Source: Distichodus sexfasciatus
Lineage: Eukaryota; Chordata; Actinopteri; Characiformes; Distichodontidae
Reading direction: 5' to 3'
Length of the DNA: 64,000 nt
Assembly: GCA_032718565.1 (NCBI GenBank)
Contig: JAVGVS010000002.1
Span: forward strand, 11,542,218 to 11,606,217
A model generated the notes under the pieces. That model searched no databases, had not been told where the DNA came from, and was given only the letters and a program-made list of their open reading frames with translations. Shown here one piece after another: positions 46,671 to 58,051 of the stretch; within the stretch, counting starts at the first letter, position 1, and the number at the start of each line of letters is the position of its first letter. A program made the position numbers and the translations under genes.

Positions 46671-47334
46671 AAATATTAAACGTGTTTCTACTTTAGAAAC
46701 GTCAACAAGTGTGTTGACTTACTATCTTTCTAGTTGCGTTAGTACGTTACAGTTCTGCAGTGGTTGCATACTATTTACTACGTTAGTATGCGGATTGGAA
46801 CGGAGCCCTAAATTTTGGACACGCGTCTCCTAAAACCACGTGACCGGGGACGACCGGACGCGCCCAGAAATCACAGATCACTGTAGATACGTGGATCGAA
46901 AAGTGTGGCCCCTAGGTTTATAGCTTTGCGTGGGGCTGGGTAGGGTTAAGGTTAGAAGGACACAGACACAAAGACTTAAGGAATCACTGTGTCCTTTTTA
47001 TGACAGTTATCCACAAAGTGTGCAGCTTTTGCCACTGCAGTGTATCTTTTTTTACTAATGTAAATATTCTGTACATACATTGTGGAGACCAGTTACATAT
47101 TGGTTTATACATGATGAAGACCATTAAGACTTCAGTAATCTCTTTTTGGAGACGTTGCAATTAGGGAGGCTTTGATTTGATACTGATGTCGGGCATCAGC
47201 AGACACACAGAAGAGAGGCACTTAATAGCTGGATTGGACACAATAGGCTGATCTAATAATCTGGTAAATTACTGTGTGAATTGCTGTTTAAGTTATCATG
47301 TTTGTTTGCTTTGACTTGAGACTTGTGATTTAAT

Positions 47335-47520
47335 GTCTAGGGGTGTTTGTGGCCTAGCTTTTACTTGCAAATTGGCAAAGAGGTCATAGATTCAACTCCA
47401 GCTTTATACTACTGCAATAACTACCTCCATTTTGCCCTGAGCAAGATCCTTAACCCCAAGACGCACTAGGGACACTGTGCTTTTCATAAGAATAAGTCCC
47501 TCTAAATAAGGGTGTCTGTT
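47335..47520 (+). mobile_element. tRNA-derived SINE-like repeat of another family
   Basis: A head-like GGGGTGTTTGTGGCCTAGCT with a B-box-like block (AGATTCAACTCC) is followed by a body containing GAGCAAGATCCTTAACCCCA, a motif typical of fish SINEs. No other copy is in the window and no target duplication is clear. Assignment rests on resemblance only. Confidence 0.5.
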
Positions 47521-47579
47521 ACAGTGCTGTAACTGTTTGCATTTTATTCTCATTGGATAGTTGTAGTAATTTGTTCATG

Positions 47580-47762
47580 AATACACAGCACAGTACACCA
47601 ATGATGAGTGGTTAGTTGATGTGTGCAGCACCATAGAAGCAGTGCCTAGGGACGGTACCTTGTTCGTGGGCACCTCAGCGGTAGCTTTCCTGGTCTGGAA
47701 TTTGAACATCTGATTGCAGGACCAACTCCTATCCATTAAACTACACTGCTCCTAGTACACTG
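47580..47762 (-). mobile_element. SINE B, old degenerate copy
   Basis: Recognisable blocks are GGGACGGTACCTTGTTCGTG and GCACCTCAGCGG, plus the reversed head with TAAACTACACTGCTCC. More diverged than the other copies. A short direct repeat CACTGCTCCTAGTA occurs twice at its right end. Confidence 0.7.
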
Positions 47763-48039
47763 CTCCTAGTAGCACTCTCATTAAATCAGCCTTTGCCATA
47801 CTTTATTCTGTCTAATTTCCATCCAGCAATAATCCTGCTTTTGATAAACCAAAGTCTGTCTATTAAGTATATTTTTGTATTTCTCACATTTAGTTTCACG
47901 TACATTGGTAAGCAATGGTTCAGTCAAGCCTGATGTTGTCTTGCACATAGTATGATCCCATTTACTCCAAGCTAGTCATTATATATGGTCATCCATATTC
48001 CATTTTTACAGTTGTATAGTCGTGTTACATTTCCTTTTA

Positions 48040-48235
48040 TGGCATGCAGCAGAGGCCCTTATCCAGAGCTACTTGTATTTCCTAATTACAGGGACAGTCT
48101 TCCTGGGGCAACTTGGAGTTAAGGGCCTTGCTCAGGCGCCCAGTGGTGATAGTGCTGGATAGAGCTGCATTAAAACCTAGGCTACGACCTCATGCTCGGT
48201 GGGCGAGTCTGCTACCACTAGGCCATCCACCACCC
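48040..48235 (+). repeat. Interspersed repeat C, copy 2
   Basis: AGGCCCTTATCCAGAGCTAC, ATTACAGGGACAGTCTTCCT and GGTGATAGTGCTGGATAGAG align with 10010-10190. The right end (CTGCTACCACTAGGCCATCC) resembles a reversed tRNA-like head, so C may be a composite that includes a SINE. Confidence 0.75.
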
Positions 48236-49449
48236 GTGTCCTCAAACTAGTGGAACTGTTAAAAACTTTTATCCTCAAAACAGAAGAGATGACGGGTGGT
48301 AATGCATTGCTTTTTATGAAATACTAGTTATGGTATCAGGGATTCATCATTTCTAACATGAGCAAGATGAGTTTCTCCCTGCAATTTGAATCGTGTCGAT
48401 TTGCCTACTGTGCATGCCTGATCCCAGCCCTCTTCTGTTGCCTTTTAATTGGCTTCACTGGGCCAAAAATGCTGCTACAGCTCACGAAAAAAAATGGATG
48501 ATTATGTGTGCAAGGGGGAATGATGCAATTTACAGTAAGTTGCTGGTAAAACAGTTACTGGGTTTTACTTAACGTACACATAGCCAGAGTTACATCGTGT
48601 ACTTATCACTCCGGGCTTTTAGCTCGGCTATTTGTGCCGTTTCGGTGGCGGGAGTGCCGGCCGCGGACGACGGGGTGACTGACGGCAAAAGTGGACAAAC
48701 AGCAGGTTGTTGTGGCACGGCGTTAATCTGCCTTTGCTATCCAGTCAAGATGCCCGTACGAGCTGTTAATGGGGCGCTTTTCGCAGGCAGCCACCTTAAG
48801 AGAAGAGCGCAAGCCTTTCCCCCTGCTCTGGTGGCACTGATAGAGGCGGCTTGTTTACAGTGTGTTAGCGAGCGGCTGACGCCAGCCTTCCCTGGGGACA
48901 GCACAAGGGTTAATTGCTGTTAAAGTGGTGGTCTCGTCCCTCTCTCCGGCCCTGATGCTCCATTAGAGCTGACACTAATGAGGCAGTGCAGGGAGGAGGA
49001 CACCCCAGAGCTGGGGGAGCGCACTGCAGGCAGGGGAGACAGAGGGAGGAATGGGAGAACTGTGCTTAGCTGAGAAAGAGAACGCGTTGGGTCATAGATC
49101 AAGACTGCTGTAGCGTTAGTGAGAGTGTGTGTGTTGATGTGTGTAGTTGCTTTGGCTTAATTGGAGGCTCCGGCTGAGCTTATGGCCTACATATGGCTTT
49201 TGTTATCATAAATTCAGCAGGGGGCAGAGTAGCTACTGGTGATGTGATCAGAGCTGCTGTTCTTGTAGGTGGGATTGTGTATGTTGCTATCATTGTTTTT
49301 TCTTTTTCTTTTTGTATCGTAATGTTGACTTTTCCACCTGTTATCACTGCTTAAACTGTCAGGTTGCTTGTATTCAGGATCTAACAATGCTAAGAGAGAA
49401 ACTGAATATTTGCAATATTTACTCATTGGCACCTTTAGCGATTCCGGCC

Positions 49450-49621
49450 TGATAAAGGTACTCCTGAGGTACTCATGAGCAAGGTAGCATCCTCAAGCAC
49501 TGCTCCTTGGGTGCTGCCAAAAAGCTGCCCACTGCTCCGTCACGGATGGGTCAAATACAGAGGTCACATTTTGCTATGGTGCACTGTGGTGTGTTCACAA
49601 TAACAAATAATCACTCACTTA
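49450..49621 (+). mobile_element. SINE B, 5'-truncated
   Basis: Starts within the body (GATAAAGGTACTCCTGAGGT) and runs through TCACGGATGGGTCAAATACA to the tail AACAAATAATCACTCACTTA. The tRNA head is missing, as expected of incomplete reverse transcription. Confidence 0.88.
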
Positions 49622-50104
49622 AGAATTCACACTTAAGTTCGCTTATATAAGACAAATTAAATCATACACATCTTACACACCTGTTTTTTTTGCTGTTAGA
49701 TGCTAAAACTAGATCTCAGCAGGATCTGATTTTCCATGCACTGAAACTGTCTCAGGAAAGATGTAATTCCTCCTCAAACGACTGTTACTACAACACTGCT
49801 ATAATAATAATTTTTGCATTGCCGCTACTTATTTGCACAATCATTGATCATTGAATGTATATATCACTGGTCACTTTCTAACTGTTTCTACACAAAATTT
49901 AGAAAAATATTGCACAGATCCTGGTTCTCCACTACAGTTAAAATATCTGCAAAATGTTAAATGTTAGTCATACGTTTTTACTGTTTTATTAAAAGCCTGG
50001 ATATAGAATGTTTCATATCGAAACTGTATCTAACCTCCTGCACATCCAGTGTCAAAGTCAACTTCCACTTTTTTAGGCAATACTGCATCCAAACGGTCTC
50101 TCCT

Positions 50105-50316
50105 CTACCTCTATTTCTAGTTTAAAGTTATATTTAATATTCCATTCCTAGTTTCAAATGTATATTTTGTGTTCTATTTACATATTGTTTATTCTTTGTG
50201 TCTTATTTGTTCTTTATTTGCTATTGCACTGTAAAAACTGTAGCCACGTCGTCTCGTCTCTGTATATCTGTACAGTGTATAGCAGAGATGACAAGAGTTT
50301 GACAAGAGAACTAACA
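50105..50316 (+). repeat. Repeat D, copy 2, just upstream of arhgef39 exon 1
   Basis: TATTTCTAGTTTAAAGTTAT, TATTGTTTATTCTTTGTGTC, CCACGTCGTCTCGTCTCTGT and TAGCAGAGATGACAAGAG match the other D copies. About 210 bp, ending 212 bp before the arhgef39 ATG. Confidence 0.85.
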
Positions 50317-50527
50317 AAATTTACTGTGATTTAAGGGTTCCAGGGTAATGTTCAAAAAAGGGAGACTAAGACTCAAAAAGGTTTTTGGAATTAAACAACT
50401 TTTTATTTTACTTTGTTTCCCAGTGATCATTGTGCAAATGTCATAAATGACCATGAAGATCCTTTTATTCATAATTTAATCCAGGTAACCACCCCTCTCC
50501 AGAGACGGCTCCTTCATCTGGCCGATC

Positions 50528-50677
50528 ATGAGCTTTGCCCCCAGTCCTTGCGTCCCTGTGGGCGGGCAGTGCGTTCAGGAGCAGCGTGAGCGCTGGGAGA
50601 GGAAGAGGAAGCGGACGGGCCGTGAGCTGGTTCAGAGCGAACAGAGATACTGCCAGCAGCTGGACCTCGTCACTACG
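50528..50677 (+). CDS. arhgef39: arhgef39 coding exon 1 (N-terminus and first DH helix)
   Basis: Fifty codons open with ATG at 50528 and end in a consensus donor, G/GTGAGT at 50678. The product is a Rho-family guanine-nucleotide exchange factor, which loads GTP on Rho GTPases through its Dbl-homology (DH) domain. The residues VQEQRERWERKRKRTGREL and the following ELVQSEQRYCQQL match the N-terminus of vertebrate ARHGEF39 as I recall it, including the DH helix-1 pattern E-L-x-x-(S/T)-E-x-x-Y. Upstream of the ATG the frame stays open back to a TAA at 50486, and a possible acceptor AG sits at 50501-50502, so about eight more codons could be read if translation began elsewhere. ATG 50528 is preferred because it gives a protein start of the family's usual length. 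The exon ends in phase 0. Confidence 0.85.
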
Positions 50678-51093
50678 GTGAGTCTTCACCTCATAGTGCC
50701 TCAGTCTTCACCTTGGACAAAATCACTGTTCCCCAGCATTTTTCACTTTGCCAGTCTACCTTTACAGTTCCCGCACTTCATGTTTTTATCACAGATATGT
50801 GATTGATGTGTTCATGTCTAAATTGTTTAATTTAAATGTACTTCTTTTAGGAACCATTCATGCTACTTGCTGCTACATGTTGTATTTGTGAAACAATGCA
50901 TGTGAGATTCTTCAGTAGTGAAACAAGCAAGAGGAATTGCAATGCAATCTGAGGTGGTTTGGGATGCCTCTGCCCATAAGTCTTATATAGTCTAAACGTT
51001 AATGCATCACTGACAAGAATGTAATAGGAAAATATGTCATCAATGCAGGAAGCAGAGATCGTTCAGCCAACGCTGCTGTCTTTTGCTAGTCTC

Positions 51094-51749
51094 ATATGTG
51101 ACCCTCCACGGCAAAACCAGTCGCTTGTCGCAAATTTTCAAAATTAAGTTATTATGTTTTCATGAAAGGGCATAAATCAAGCTTCAAAACGATATCTATA
51201 TTGAATGAATTGGACGACATATGACTGAGATATCAACATTCAGAGGAGTCGGGTTTCTCCTGTCACGCCAAGTGAGAAACTGAGAAATCTGCCTTTGAAG
51301 TTGACTATCGTCGTAGCACTCACAGACGCTTGGTGCGGTCGCGGCTACGTTTGTATTTACGGTAGCCTACGCTGCATTCACAGCCACACGGATAGCCTAC
51401 CTGCGTTAGGTTAACTGAACTCGGGAGATGAAGATGGATTCCGGAGAAATATCTTCACGCTAGTCAACCAGTGGATTTAGCGTAAATATTGAAGTAGAGC
51501 GGTCAAAACAGAAACTTTTAACATTCTGCCGGAATTGAATTCCTCACCTCAAGAAAGTCACGTTTTTAGGATGGAAAGGGTAAGTTTTTCAGCCAAATTT
51601 ATTCACAACAGTACAGTATAGACCTTCCACTGTTTCAAAACACTAAAAACAAAAAATCCAAAACTTTACCCCACGCAACATAAACGCTCGTTTTTCTCAG
51701 AAACCTCCGTTGCGACAAGCGACTGGTTTTGCTGTGGAGGGTCACATAT
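51094..51749 (-). mobile_element. Inverted-repeat element M, copy 2 (656 bp), arhgef39 intron 1
   Basis: Ends ATATGTGACCCTCCACGGCA and GCTGTGGAGGGTCACATAT with the inner block ACCAGTCGCTTGTCGCAA inverted at the other side. It is in opposite orientation to copy 1. Shared interior landmarks are TTACGGTAGCCTACGCTGCA, TAACCTAACGCAGGTAGGCT (reverse) and GAAGATATTTCTCCGG (reverse). The two sequences confirm each other's boundaries. Confidence 0.92.
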
Positions 51750-51842
51750 ATTACCGTGTCCTGCCAGATTAGACAGTTGAAGTACGCTGTATATGTAAAC
51801 AAATTTGGTGCCAAATCTAAACACAAGTAGTCATCATGCCTT

Positions 51843-51945
51843 CTGGCCACTGCTCCTCCATGGATGGGTCAAATGTTGTGATTGCATTTCGTTGTGGTGT
51901 GCTATGCTGTGGTGTGTTCACAATGAGAAATGATCACTCACTAAA
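51843..51945 (+). mobile_element. SINE B, tail-only copy in arhgef39 intron 1
   Basis: Only the last 100 bases are present: CTGCTCCTCCATGGATGGGT, then GTGGTGTGTTCACAATGAG and AATGATCACTCACT. It lies 94 bp right of element M copy 2. Confidence 0.85.
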
Positions 51946-52914
51946 ATTCAGAAATTTACTTCCGTGGAGACGTGTGATGGAGTGATGTGTTTTGGCTGCC
52001 CACTCCTAATCCGATTGCCAGGATGCATCTTAAAACCAAGAGTAAACAGGGCCTTTGTGCAATTAATGATATTTTCTTTCCTGAATGAGTTCAGATCAAG
52101 GTTTGGGCTGCAGTCTCATTGTTTGGAATTTTGATTGAAACATGCAGATGGCGTTGACCGAGTTACTCATAAAGTAAAGTAAAATAAAGACTTCAACTAA
52201 ACCTTCCCTAATGAATAAGCCCAAAGACCCTCACACACAGAACAAGTTGGAACGATCACGCACAGACACTAACTTCAGCACACAGTACGGATGGATCCGA
52301 TTTTTCAAGTAGCTTTAACACCTTTAACACTGTAATTGGGCACCGTCACAGAGAAGCACTCGTCTCGAGCAGACGTCTTTCTGAATATAAAGTTCCCATT
52401 TTGCTGTTGAGAAACCCTCGACACTGTCATTGACAGTTCCACTCCTTTCTTCAAACTCCGAAGGCCTTAAAGCCCTTCAGTCGTTTTATTACCGAGTGAC
52501 CCGAGAGCAGCGCCGCCGCTTCCGCGTTGTGTTGTCTAAACGAGGCTCAGTTTTTCGCCCACGCGCACGGACACAGCGTGCGTCATAACGATTAGCGTTT
52601 GAACCAAGAGAGCTCTCGCCGCGAACCGTCGCATTTCCTCTTATTGTTTTGCACCCTGTTGTGCTGGTTAAGTGGCCGATTATTAAAACCCACACACATT
52701 TTTTCCCCCCTCCTTTCCGAGAATCTGCATATTCTCCTTCATGTTTTCTTCCGCCCTCGGGTCGCGCTGAATTAGCTATGCGCCTAACCTGTTAAAAGTA
52801 ATTGAGGCGGTGCTGATGCGAAACGCTTTCCTCCGTGTCTCAAGGGTGCGCCGTGCGTAAGGTGACACTCGGCGAGATGAAGAGTTATGAACGAGTGGTG
52901 GCTAAAAGATTTAA

Positions 52915-52963
52915 TTTTCTTCCTTCCTTCCTTCCTCCCTCCCTCCCTCCCTCTCTCTCCTCT
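52915..52963 (+). repeat. Pure-pyrimidine microsatellite forming the exon 2 polypyrimidine tract
   Basis: Forty-nine consecutive pyrimidines run directly into the acceptor AG at 52964-52965: first (CTTC)n, then (CCCT)n, then (CT)n. No purine interrupts the tract. The splice signal of arhgef39 exon 2 is therefore itself a length-variable repeat. Confidence 0.9.
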
Positions 52964-52965
52964 AG

Positions 52966-53060
52966 TACTTTGTGGAGATTCTGAAGGCCAAAGGAACCCT
53001 GAGGCAGGACATTAGAGAGAGCATCTTCAGTTCAATTAAATCCATTCATTTAGTAAACCA
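52966..53060 (+). CDS. arhgef39: arhgef39 coding exon 2 (DH domain)
   Basis: A 95-bp exon lies between a TCTAG acceptor (AG at 52964-52965) and a GTAAGT donor at 53061. It reads on in phase 0 from exon 1, starting YFVEILKAKGTLRQDI. YF-x-x-ILKAKGTLR is nearly identical to the matching part of mammalian ARHGEF39, which makes this the strongest identifying segment. It continues DH helix 1 and the first conserved region. The last codon is split after two bases (CA) and completed by the G of exon 3. The acceptor's polypyrimidine tract is a 49-base pure-pyrimidine microsatellite, described separately. Confidence 0.9.
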
Positions 53061-53264
53061 GTAAGTACCCTTTCAATAATTAACTGGATATTGCTGCTCT
53101 GGGGAGCTCGGGGTGGCTGAGGGTGGGCGTCTCTGATAGCGATTATAGAGGACGAGAGGGCTCGCAGTATTAATTGGGGGCTGACACAAGGATGACGTTT
53201 GAGAACTGGGTTATTGCCTGTTGAATCTCATCATGATATTTATATATATGTACTGTATATATAT

Positions 53265-53500
53265 TTTAAAGGGGCATGAAACACTTGGTTTAAGCAGTGG
53301 GTTACCGGACTTTTTCTGCAGGGCCTCGGACACATACGTAACATCTTTTGCTTCCGAACTCTTTATTTTATCCACCGTTTATTTTTTTACTTTTACACGT
53401 TATAATGCAGATAAAAGCTGCAACTTTATTGAACAAAACCAAATAAATAAAGTGACAAATCACCATTACAGTGGAATTATTAACGACATCCGTCGTCTGT
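53265..53500. repeat. H-like repeat fragment in arhgef39 intron 2
   Basis: TTTTAAAGGGGCATGAAACAC matches the start of repeat H at 18393 for about 15 bases and then diverges. The body is AT-rich, with no right-hand inverted end found. Boundaries approximate. Confidence 0.4.
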
Positions 53501-53694
53501 CATACATTTTTAATGCGAAACATTTATTGCTTTCAGTATGTTTTCTCAAAATCGCCTCGCTGCACAAAAATTGCTTTGAAACCCAACCATTTCTCTTAGA
53601 GATAACTACTAAAATGTGGGGATTTGCTCCGCAAAAATAATTTAATCCCCAACATCTTTTTAATGACTGTGTGGAGGTGCGCGGTTCCGGAAAT

Positions 53695-53780
53695 CTCACG
53701 ATTCGATTTGATTCGGATTCTTGAGCTCACAATTTGGTTCAAAACCGATTCAGCATTCATAAACGATTCACAATTCAATA
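53695..53780. repeat. GATTC-rich repeat end
   Basis: TCACGATTCGATTTGATTCG and further GATTC/CGATTCA motifs look like one end of a fish DNA transposon. The other end is not visible. Confidence 0.35.
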
Positions 53781-54143
53781 TGTAATGTTTCCCCGGTTTA
53801 CAGCTCGCTCTCTTTTCTCACGCAAAATTTACACTGATCCTCAGCTTCAAGTGCAGTTTTTTTATACAAACTGCACCACACTATTTTAGAATGATGATGA
53901 AGTTGACGTTTAATGCCATGCACGTTGTCACGTATGAGGAATTAGCTTTGGCTCTGTTTGGCGTGCGCTGCGCGCTCCTGTTCGCTCCTCGCTCTCGATT
54001 CCGGGAGATTTTATGACATTTGCAGGGCATCAGGGAGCCGCTACCAATATGCGGGAGACTTGGCATGTCTGTATTTAATCCATATTAAGGTGCGTGGGAT
54101 AAGTAGCGCATAATAAACGCTTTAGCAGTCTATTTCATTTGTA

Positions 54144-54322
54144 AGTTCTACTTCTAGTTAATATTTTATATTCTATTTGTATATTGTTTATTCTCTGTGC
54201 CTTTTTTGTTCTTTCTTCCTTGTTCTTCGTTGTTTGCACTGTTAAAGCTGGAGCCACGTCGTCTCGTCTCTTGTACAGTATATAGCAGAGATGACAAAGT
54301 TTACTTTGACTTTATTTTAGTC
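54144..54322 (+). repeat. Repeat D, copy 3, in arhgef39 intron 2
   Basis: CTACTTCTAGTTAATATT, TATTGTTTATTCTCTGTGCC, GCCACGTCGTCTCGTCTCTT and GCAGAGATGACAAAGTTTAC. Shares the uninterrupted junction that is split by the hAT at 38949. Confidence 0.85.
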
Positions 54323-56823
54323 AAATACGATATCGTGTAACGTACTGTACCGTATGACAGGTTTGATACGTTTACATGAACAGGAACAATCAGTTTCACA
54401 CGTTACAAAAAGAACAACGCTTCCCTCCGCCACCGCCGAAGTTTACTTACATTCACAGCGTAACGGTGCGATTTCATTACGCCGCCACCTCAGAATATCC
54501 CGGGATCAAAAATTATCCCGGGTTTAGCGTGAACGGTAGGATATGGCACACTGTTAGTGTGTGTGTGTGTGTGTGTGTGTGCACCAGGCCGGAACTCCGC
54601 CATGCGCGGTACAGAGAGAAGAGGAGAATTGTAAACGCGTGACCATGTAGAAGCAGAGATGACGCGCCGTCGTGTGAAGAAGAAAAATAACGTTTAATAA
54701 AAGGATACGGTACAGACCTGGTCTATTGGTAAAGTAACCTTTAATGACCATCAACTATCAACGTGAACGGTTTCGCCGTCTTTTTCGCACCTTCGTAACA
54801 TCAGAGTATAAATGATTTCGATCTTCAACATCTTTCTTCCCTCGTTTTACAACAAAACCGACCAATATTTTCTTGTGCTGCCGCCTTCGACTTCCTTCTT
54901 GTTCTTCTGTCTCTTTACGGCCGACTGGAACCTTTTATAGCGTACGCTGCCACCTGTTGGAGTCCTCAAGATTGACAAGAAGTGCGTGCGCGGGTATAGT
55001 GAGCACACTGCTTGCGTAGCAACAGCGTCCACATTGCATAGCGTTAAGTATATCTCGGCCCTAATAGTAAACACACCCACACTTGCCTAAAGGCACTTTA
55101 TCGCTGGCTGTCTGGGAGAAGAATCAGTGGCTTATGCTGACTTTAACAAAAAGCCTTTATGACGGTGATATCGAGGGTCTAGATTTAAGAGAGGAGGAAA
55201 TTGCATAGCATTTACAGCAAGAGCCGAAACAAATGAGACAAAAATTTCTGTCCTAAGAGGACCACTAAACTCCGCAGCTCGCATCTTCAGCATTCTGCTA
55301 TATTACGTCTTGCTTTCAGCTCATCTAAGCGTCGCACAGTGATTAGAGTGTTTTTACAAATGCTGATGTTTTGAGTAGAGCTCCATGCATTTTTAATGGA
55401 CGTGCAGTTCCGCTTTTTTCCTCTCCGATTGCAGGTCGCGTGGCCTTCGCAACCCCGCTTGTTTGGTGCAGGGACGGCCGGTTTTAATGGGGTGGGAGAA
55501 CTCAGTACTAATTCATGAAGCCCAGTTGTGACTCTTGGTGCAGGCCAAGATTCCCCGCTTGAAGGAGCCTTGCTTCATGACGGCCGGCGCAAATGAAAAG
55601 CCAGGCTGGAGAGAAATGAGACGGCGAAGATGAAATAACACAACAGGGCAAAAAAAAAAAACCTCTACTGGCTTGAAGTCCAGTCTCAGCATTGATCTCT
55701 CAGCGCAGCGAGAACAAACTAACAACAAATTAATTCAACAAGTGTCAAGGAGCCAGTTCCTGTTAAGGGTGGATTTCTCCAAGTGCTTTGTGTTGCTTTG
55801 TTTTGATGAAGCGTCATGCATTTTGGATGCTCTGAAGCTCGAGCTTCACCCTGAAATCCATCTCGTAATGTCCAATAGCCCGAGAGCAAACATGTTTATT
55901 ACTTTATTAAGACCTTAGAAGCTACACTGCTGAGATTAGCCTTGCGCCGGCCGCCGTTTGATGTATTTAACAACTCGATCGATGGCGGCGCGTTCACGTG
56001 CCGCTCTTAGACCGCCGGCAACTCGGTAACAAGATTTCATCAGCGCCTCGCCCCAAATTGGCCCGTGCTCTAAGACGATTGGACGGCACAGGGATTTTTT
56101 TTTTTTCTCCCACGGCCGTCTCCGGGCCGTCCAAGTGGCGGAGTGAGAGGAGGCAGTGACAGTCTGTGAAAGCTTCATCACGGCCCTGTTGATTGAGAAT
56201 TATATTTACAGTCTGAATAATGAATCACCAGGGGTCCCCGAGGCTCCCATCAGCGGCAGACTGACGGCCGGTTCCGATTGCGCCGGCTGAATGAAGATGG
56301 AGGGCTGATTTTCGGGGCCTGATGTATTGGATAAATTGGTACTCAGTTACCATATATCATCATTAGAATCGGTTATTGAATCGCCGGGTGAGCCGTAATG
56401 GCAGCTTCTCAATTTAGATCCCCCCGAACTGACACTGCTGGTTGACTGATTAAAATGAATAGAGTGCTCCCGTACTCCTAAACCGCACTTATTAGGCCTC
56501 CTTTCCCAGACGCGCACACACGCTGGACGTTAGCATCGAAGCGTTCGATTATTTTCGGAACGATGGCAGAGAGTGGAAAGGTGCGGCCCTTTTATGTTGA
56601 AGTCGCGCGAGACGCATGGCAGCAGTTCTCATTTTGAATGACGATGTTTATTTCCTCCGAGCGCTGTCAGTGAACCACCAGAAAGCTTTGTCTCGAGTCG
56701 CTGTAAACACAGTTTGGGACGAGATGAGATTAAATACGCAGGAATTATAAATAGACGGTCAGTCTTAGGGAGCAGTCTCAGATTTTGACAAAATGTCGAG
56801 TCCAGAAACTAATGCCAAAAATT
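54323..56823. other. Part of arhgef39 intron 2, partly repeat-poor
   Basis: 54370-55080 is CpG-bearing and of unclear origin (possibly an old DNA element). 55380-56480 is unique, with TAATTC, GTATTTAACAACTCGATCG and CATCATTAGAATCGGTTATT. It could carry conserved non-coding elements inside the gene. Confidence 0.4.
54556..54582 (+). repeat. (GT)n microsatellite in arhgef39 intron 2
   Basis: Thirteen GT units. Confidence 0.93.
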
Positions 56824-56947
56824 AGGGTTGCAATCATTGGCCGATGCCAATATCCGATATTTTAGTCGATATCCGCAGTCGAGGGCGAGCGCAGGCAGAG
56901 TTGAGCGCATAAAGACAAGACGTTTTGCACGCAAAAATAACGCCGTA

Positions 56948-57524
56948 AGGGCCTGTGTCCAGCAAACTCGGTCTTTGCGCTGAAAGCGGTCAAGACCTCA
57001 CTTCCAGAGTGCTTTCTCAGCACTTCTCTCGGCGCTTGTTGGTGCTAAGTTACAAAAAAACGCCACTGCGTTTGTTCCTTTTTCATGTAATCATTGTTAC
57101 GTTTCTTTGAGATTGGTAGTTTAGCCGACATTAAAGATTATCTTTACAGTGGCGAGAAATGGCATCTTGACATTAGTGGCAGCGTTTGAACTAGACACTC
57201 GTGTGTCTTCCCAACGTAGGGATTGGGTGCATGAGATGAACCGTGCAGCGGGGAGAGTACCACCGATTTAGATGTTCCGCCCCGTCCTCGATTTTGATCG
57301 GCTAGCAAGAGAGAAGTGACATTAACGAGCACAGCGCTGTTCTAAAAGTTGAACTTGAAAAAAGTTTCACTCTTCTGAAAGTTTCAACTTTTGAGATCTG
57401 CGGTAAAAAACGTCTTCACCAGTGTTTTTATTCCACTGAAGGCACTTAGCGCTCTGAACACTGAAGCTCACTGGACTTATATTAGAAATAGGCGCAAAAA
57501 CCGCGCTTGGTGGACGCAGGCCCT
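56948..57524. mobile_element. TIR element nested in G copy 1 (577 bp)
   Basis: Ends AGGGCCTGTGTCCAGCAAAC and (reverse complement) AGGGCCTGCGTCCACCAAGC, with TTTGCGC following on both sides. Its 56998-57150 part matches repeat H on the minus strand at 18535-18690. G copy 2 lacks this segment. The target duplication is not clear. Confidence 0.8.
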
Positions 57525-57715
57525 GACTCTGACATTTCAAACACAGTGTCAAGTCAAGCGAGCGTGAAAGCAGAGTGGAGCGAGGGCAGAGCGTGTCCAG
57601 CGTAGTGCACAACATTTTAAGGAAAAGGTCACTTCCCGCCCTATGTGGTGTACCAAGACAAATAGGGCGCATGTGAAACTCCGTGGGCACTACCCAGTAC
57701 GTAGAAAGCCGTTGA

Positions 57716-58051
57716 GGCCTCGTTCACATGGACGTCTGAACCAGGCGTTTTTCTGGCGTTCGTGACGCCAGGTGAGCACCGACTGAACGCCGACCGTTTT
57801 TCTGCTCATTGGAGCAAATCAAAGCATCCACACGGGCGTTCAGCACCGGCGTTCGGCCGGCCGCGCGTTCGGGTGGCGTCAAATAAATGCTGCACGCAAC
57901 GTTTTCTTGGCGTCAAAATCCCGATGGACGCGAGGAAACGATGCTATTGCGAACGCCAGTGAAACGCCAATCGAACGCAGCTAGAAAACGCAGCAAAAAC
58001 GCGTATGGTGTTCAGAGGGCGTTCATTTCAAACGTCCGTGTGGACGAGGCC
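57716..58051. mobile_element. Harbinger-like MITE nested in G copy 1 (336 bp)
   Basis: Inverted ends GGCCTCGTTCACATGGACGT and ACGTCCGTGTGGACGAGGCC. Flanking trinucleotides are TGA (57713-57715) and TAA (58052-58054). The matching empty site in G copy 2 reads GAGCCGTTAAGCTACAA, so the target was TAA with one flank mutated. A 3-bp TWA target points to PIF/Harbinger. The interior is rich in GAACGCC/GGCGTTC motifs. No transposase. Confidence 0.85.

Larger units (their letters stand above)
45833..50501 (+). other. Possible first intron of arhgef39, or intergenic DNA
   Basis: If the donor at 45833 and acceptor at 50501-50502 are used, this 4.67-kb span is a 5'UTR intron. It holds repeats C (two), a SINE-like repeat, SINE B (two) and D, plus a unique CpG-bearing block at 48590-48920 with GTTAATCTGCC and GTTAATGGGGCG motifs. 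Confidence 0.35.
50678..52965 (+). other. arhgef39: arhgef39 intron 1 (2.29 kb)
   Basis: Intron with GTGAGT donor and TCTAG acceptor. It contains the second copy of inverted-repeat element M (51094-51749), a tail-only SINE B (51843-51945) and, at 52470-52900, a repeat-free CpG-bearing block with TAAT motifs that could be conserved non-coding sequence. No other exon is visible. Confidence 0.8.

Noticed and set aside
48597..48923. 108-codon plus-strand open frame upstream of arhgef39
   Set aside because: No recognised domain, no splice sites in a suitable frame, and composition typical of a CpG-bearing non-coding block.
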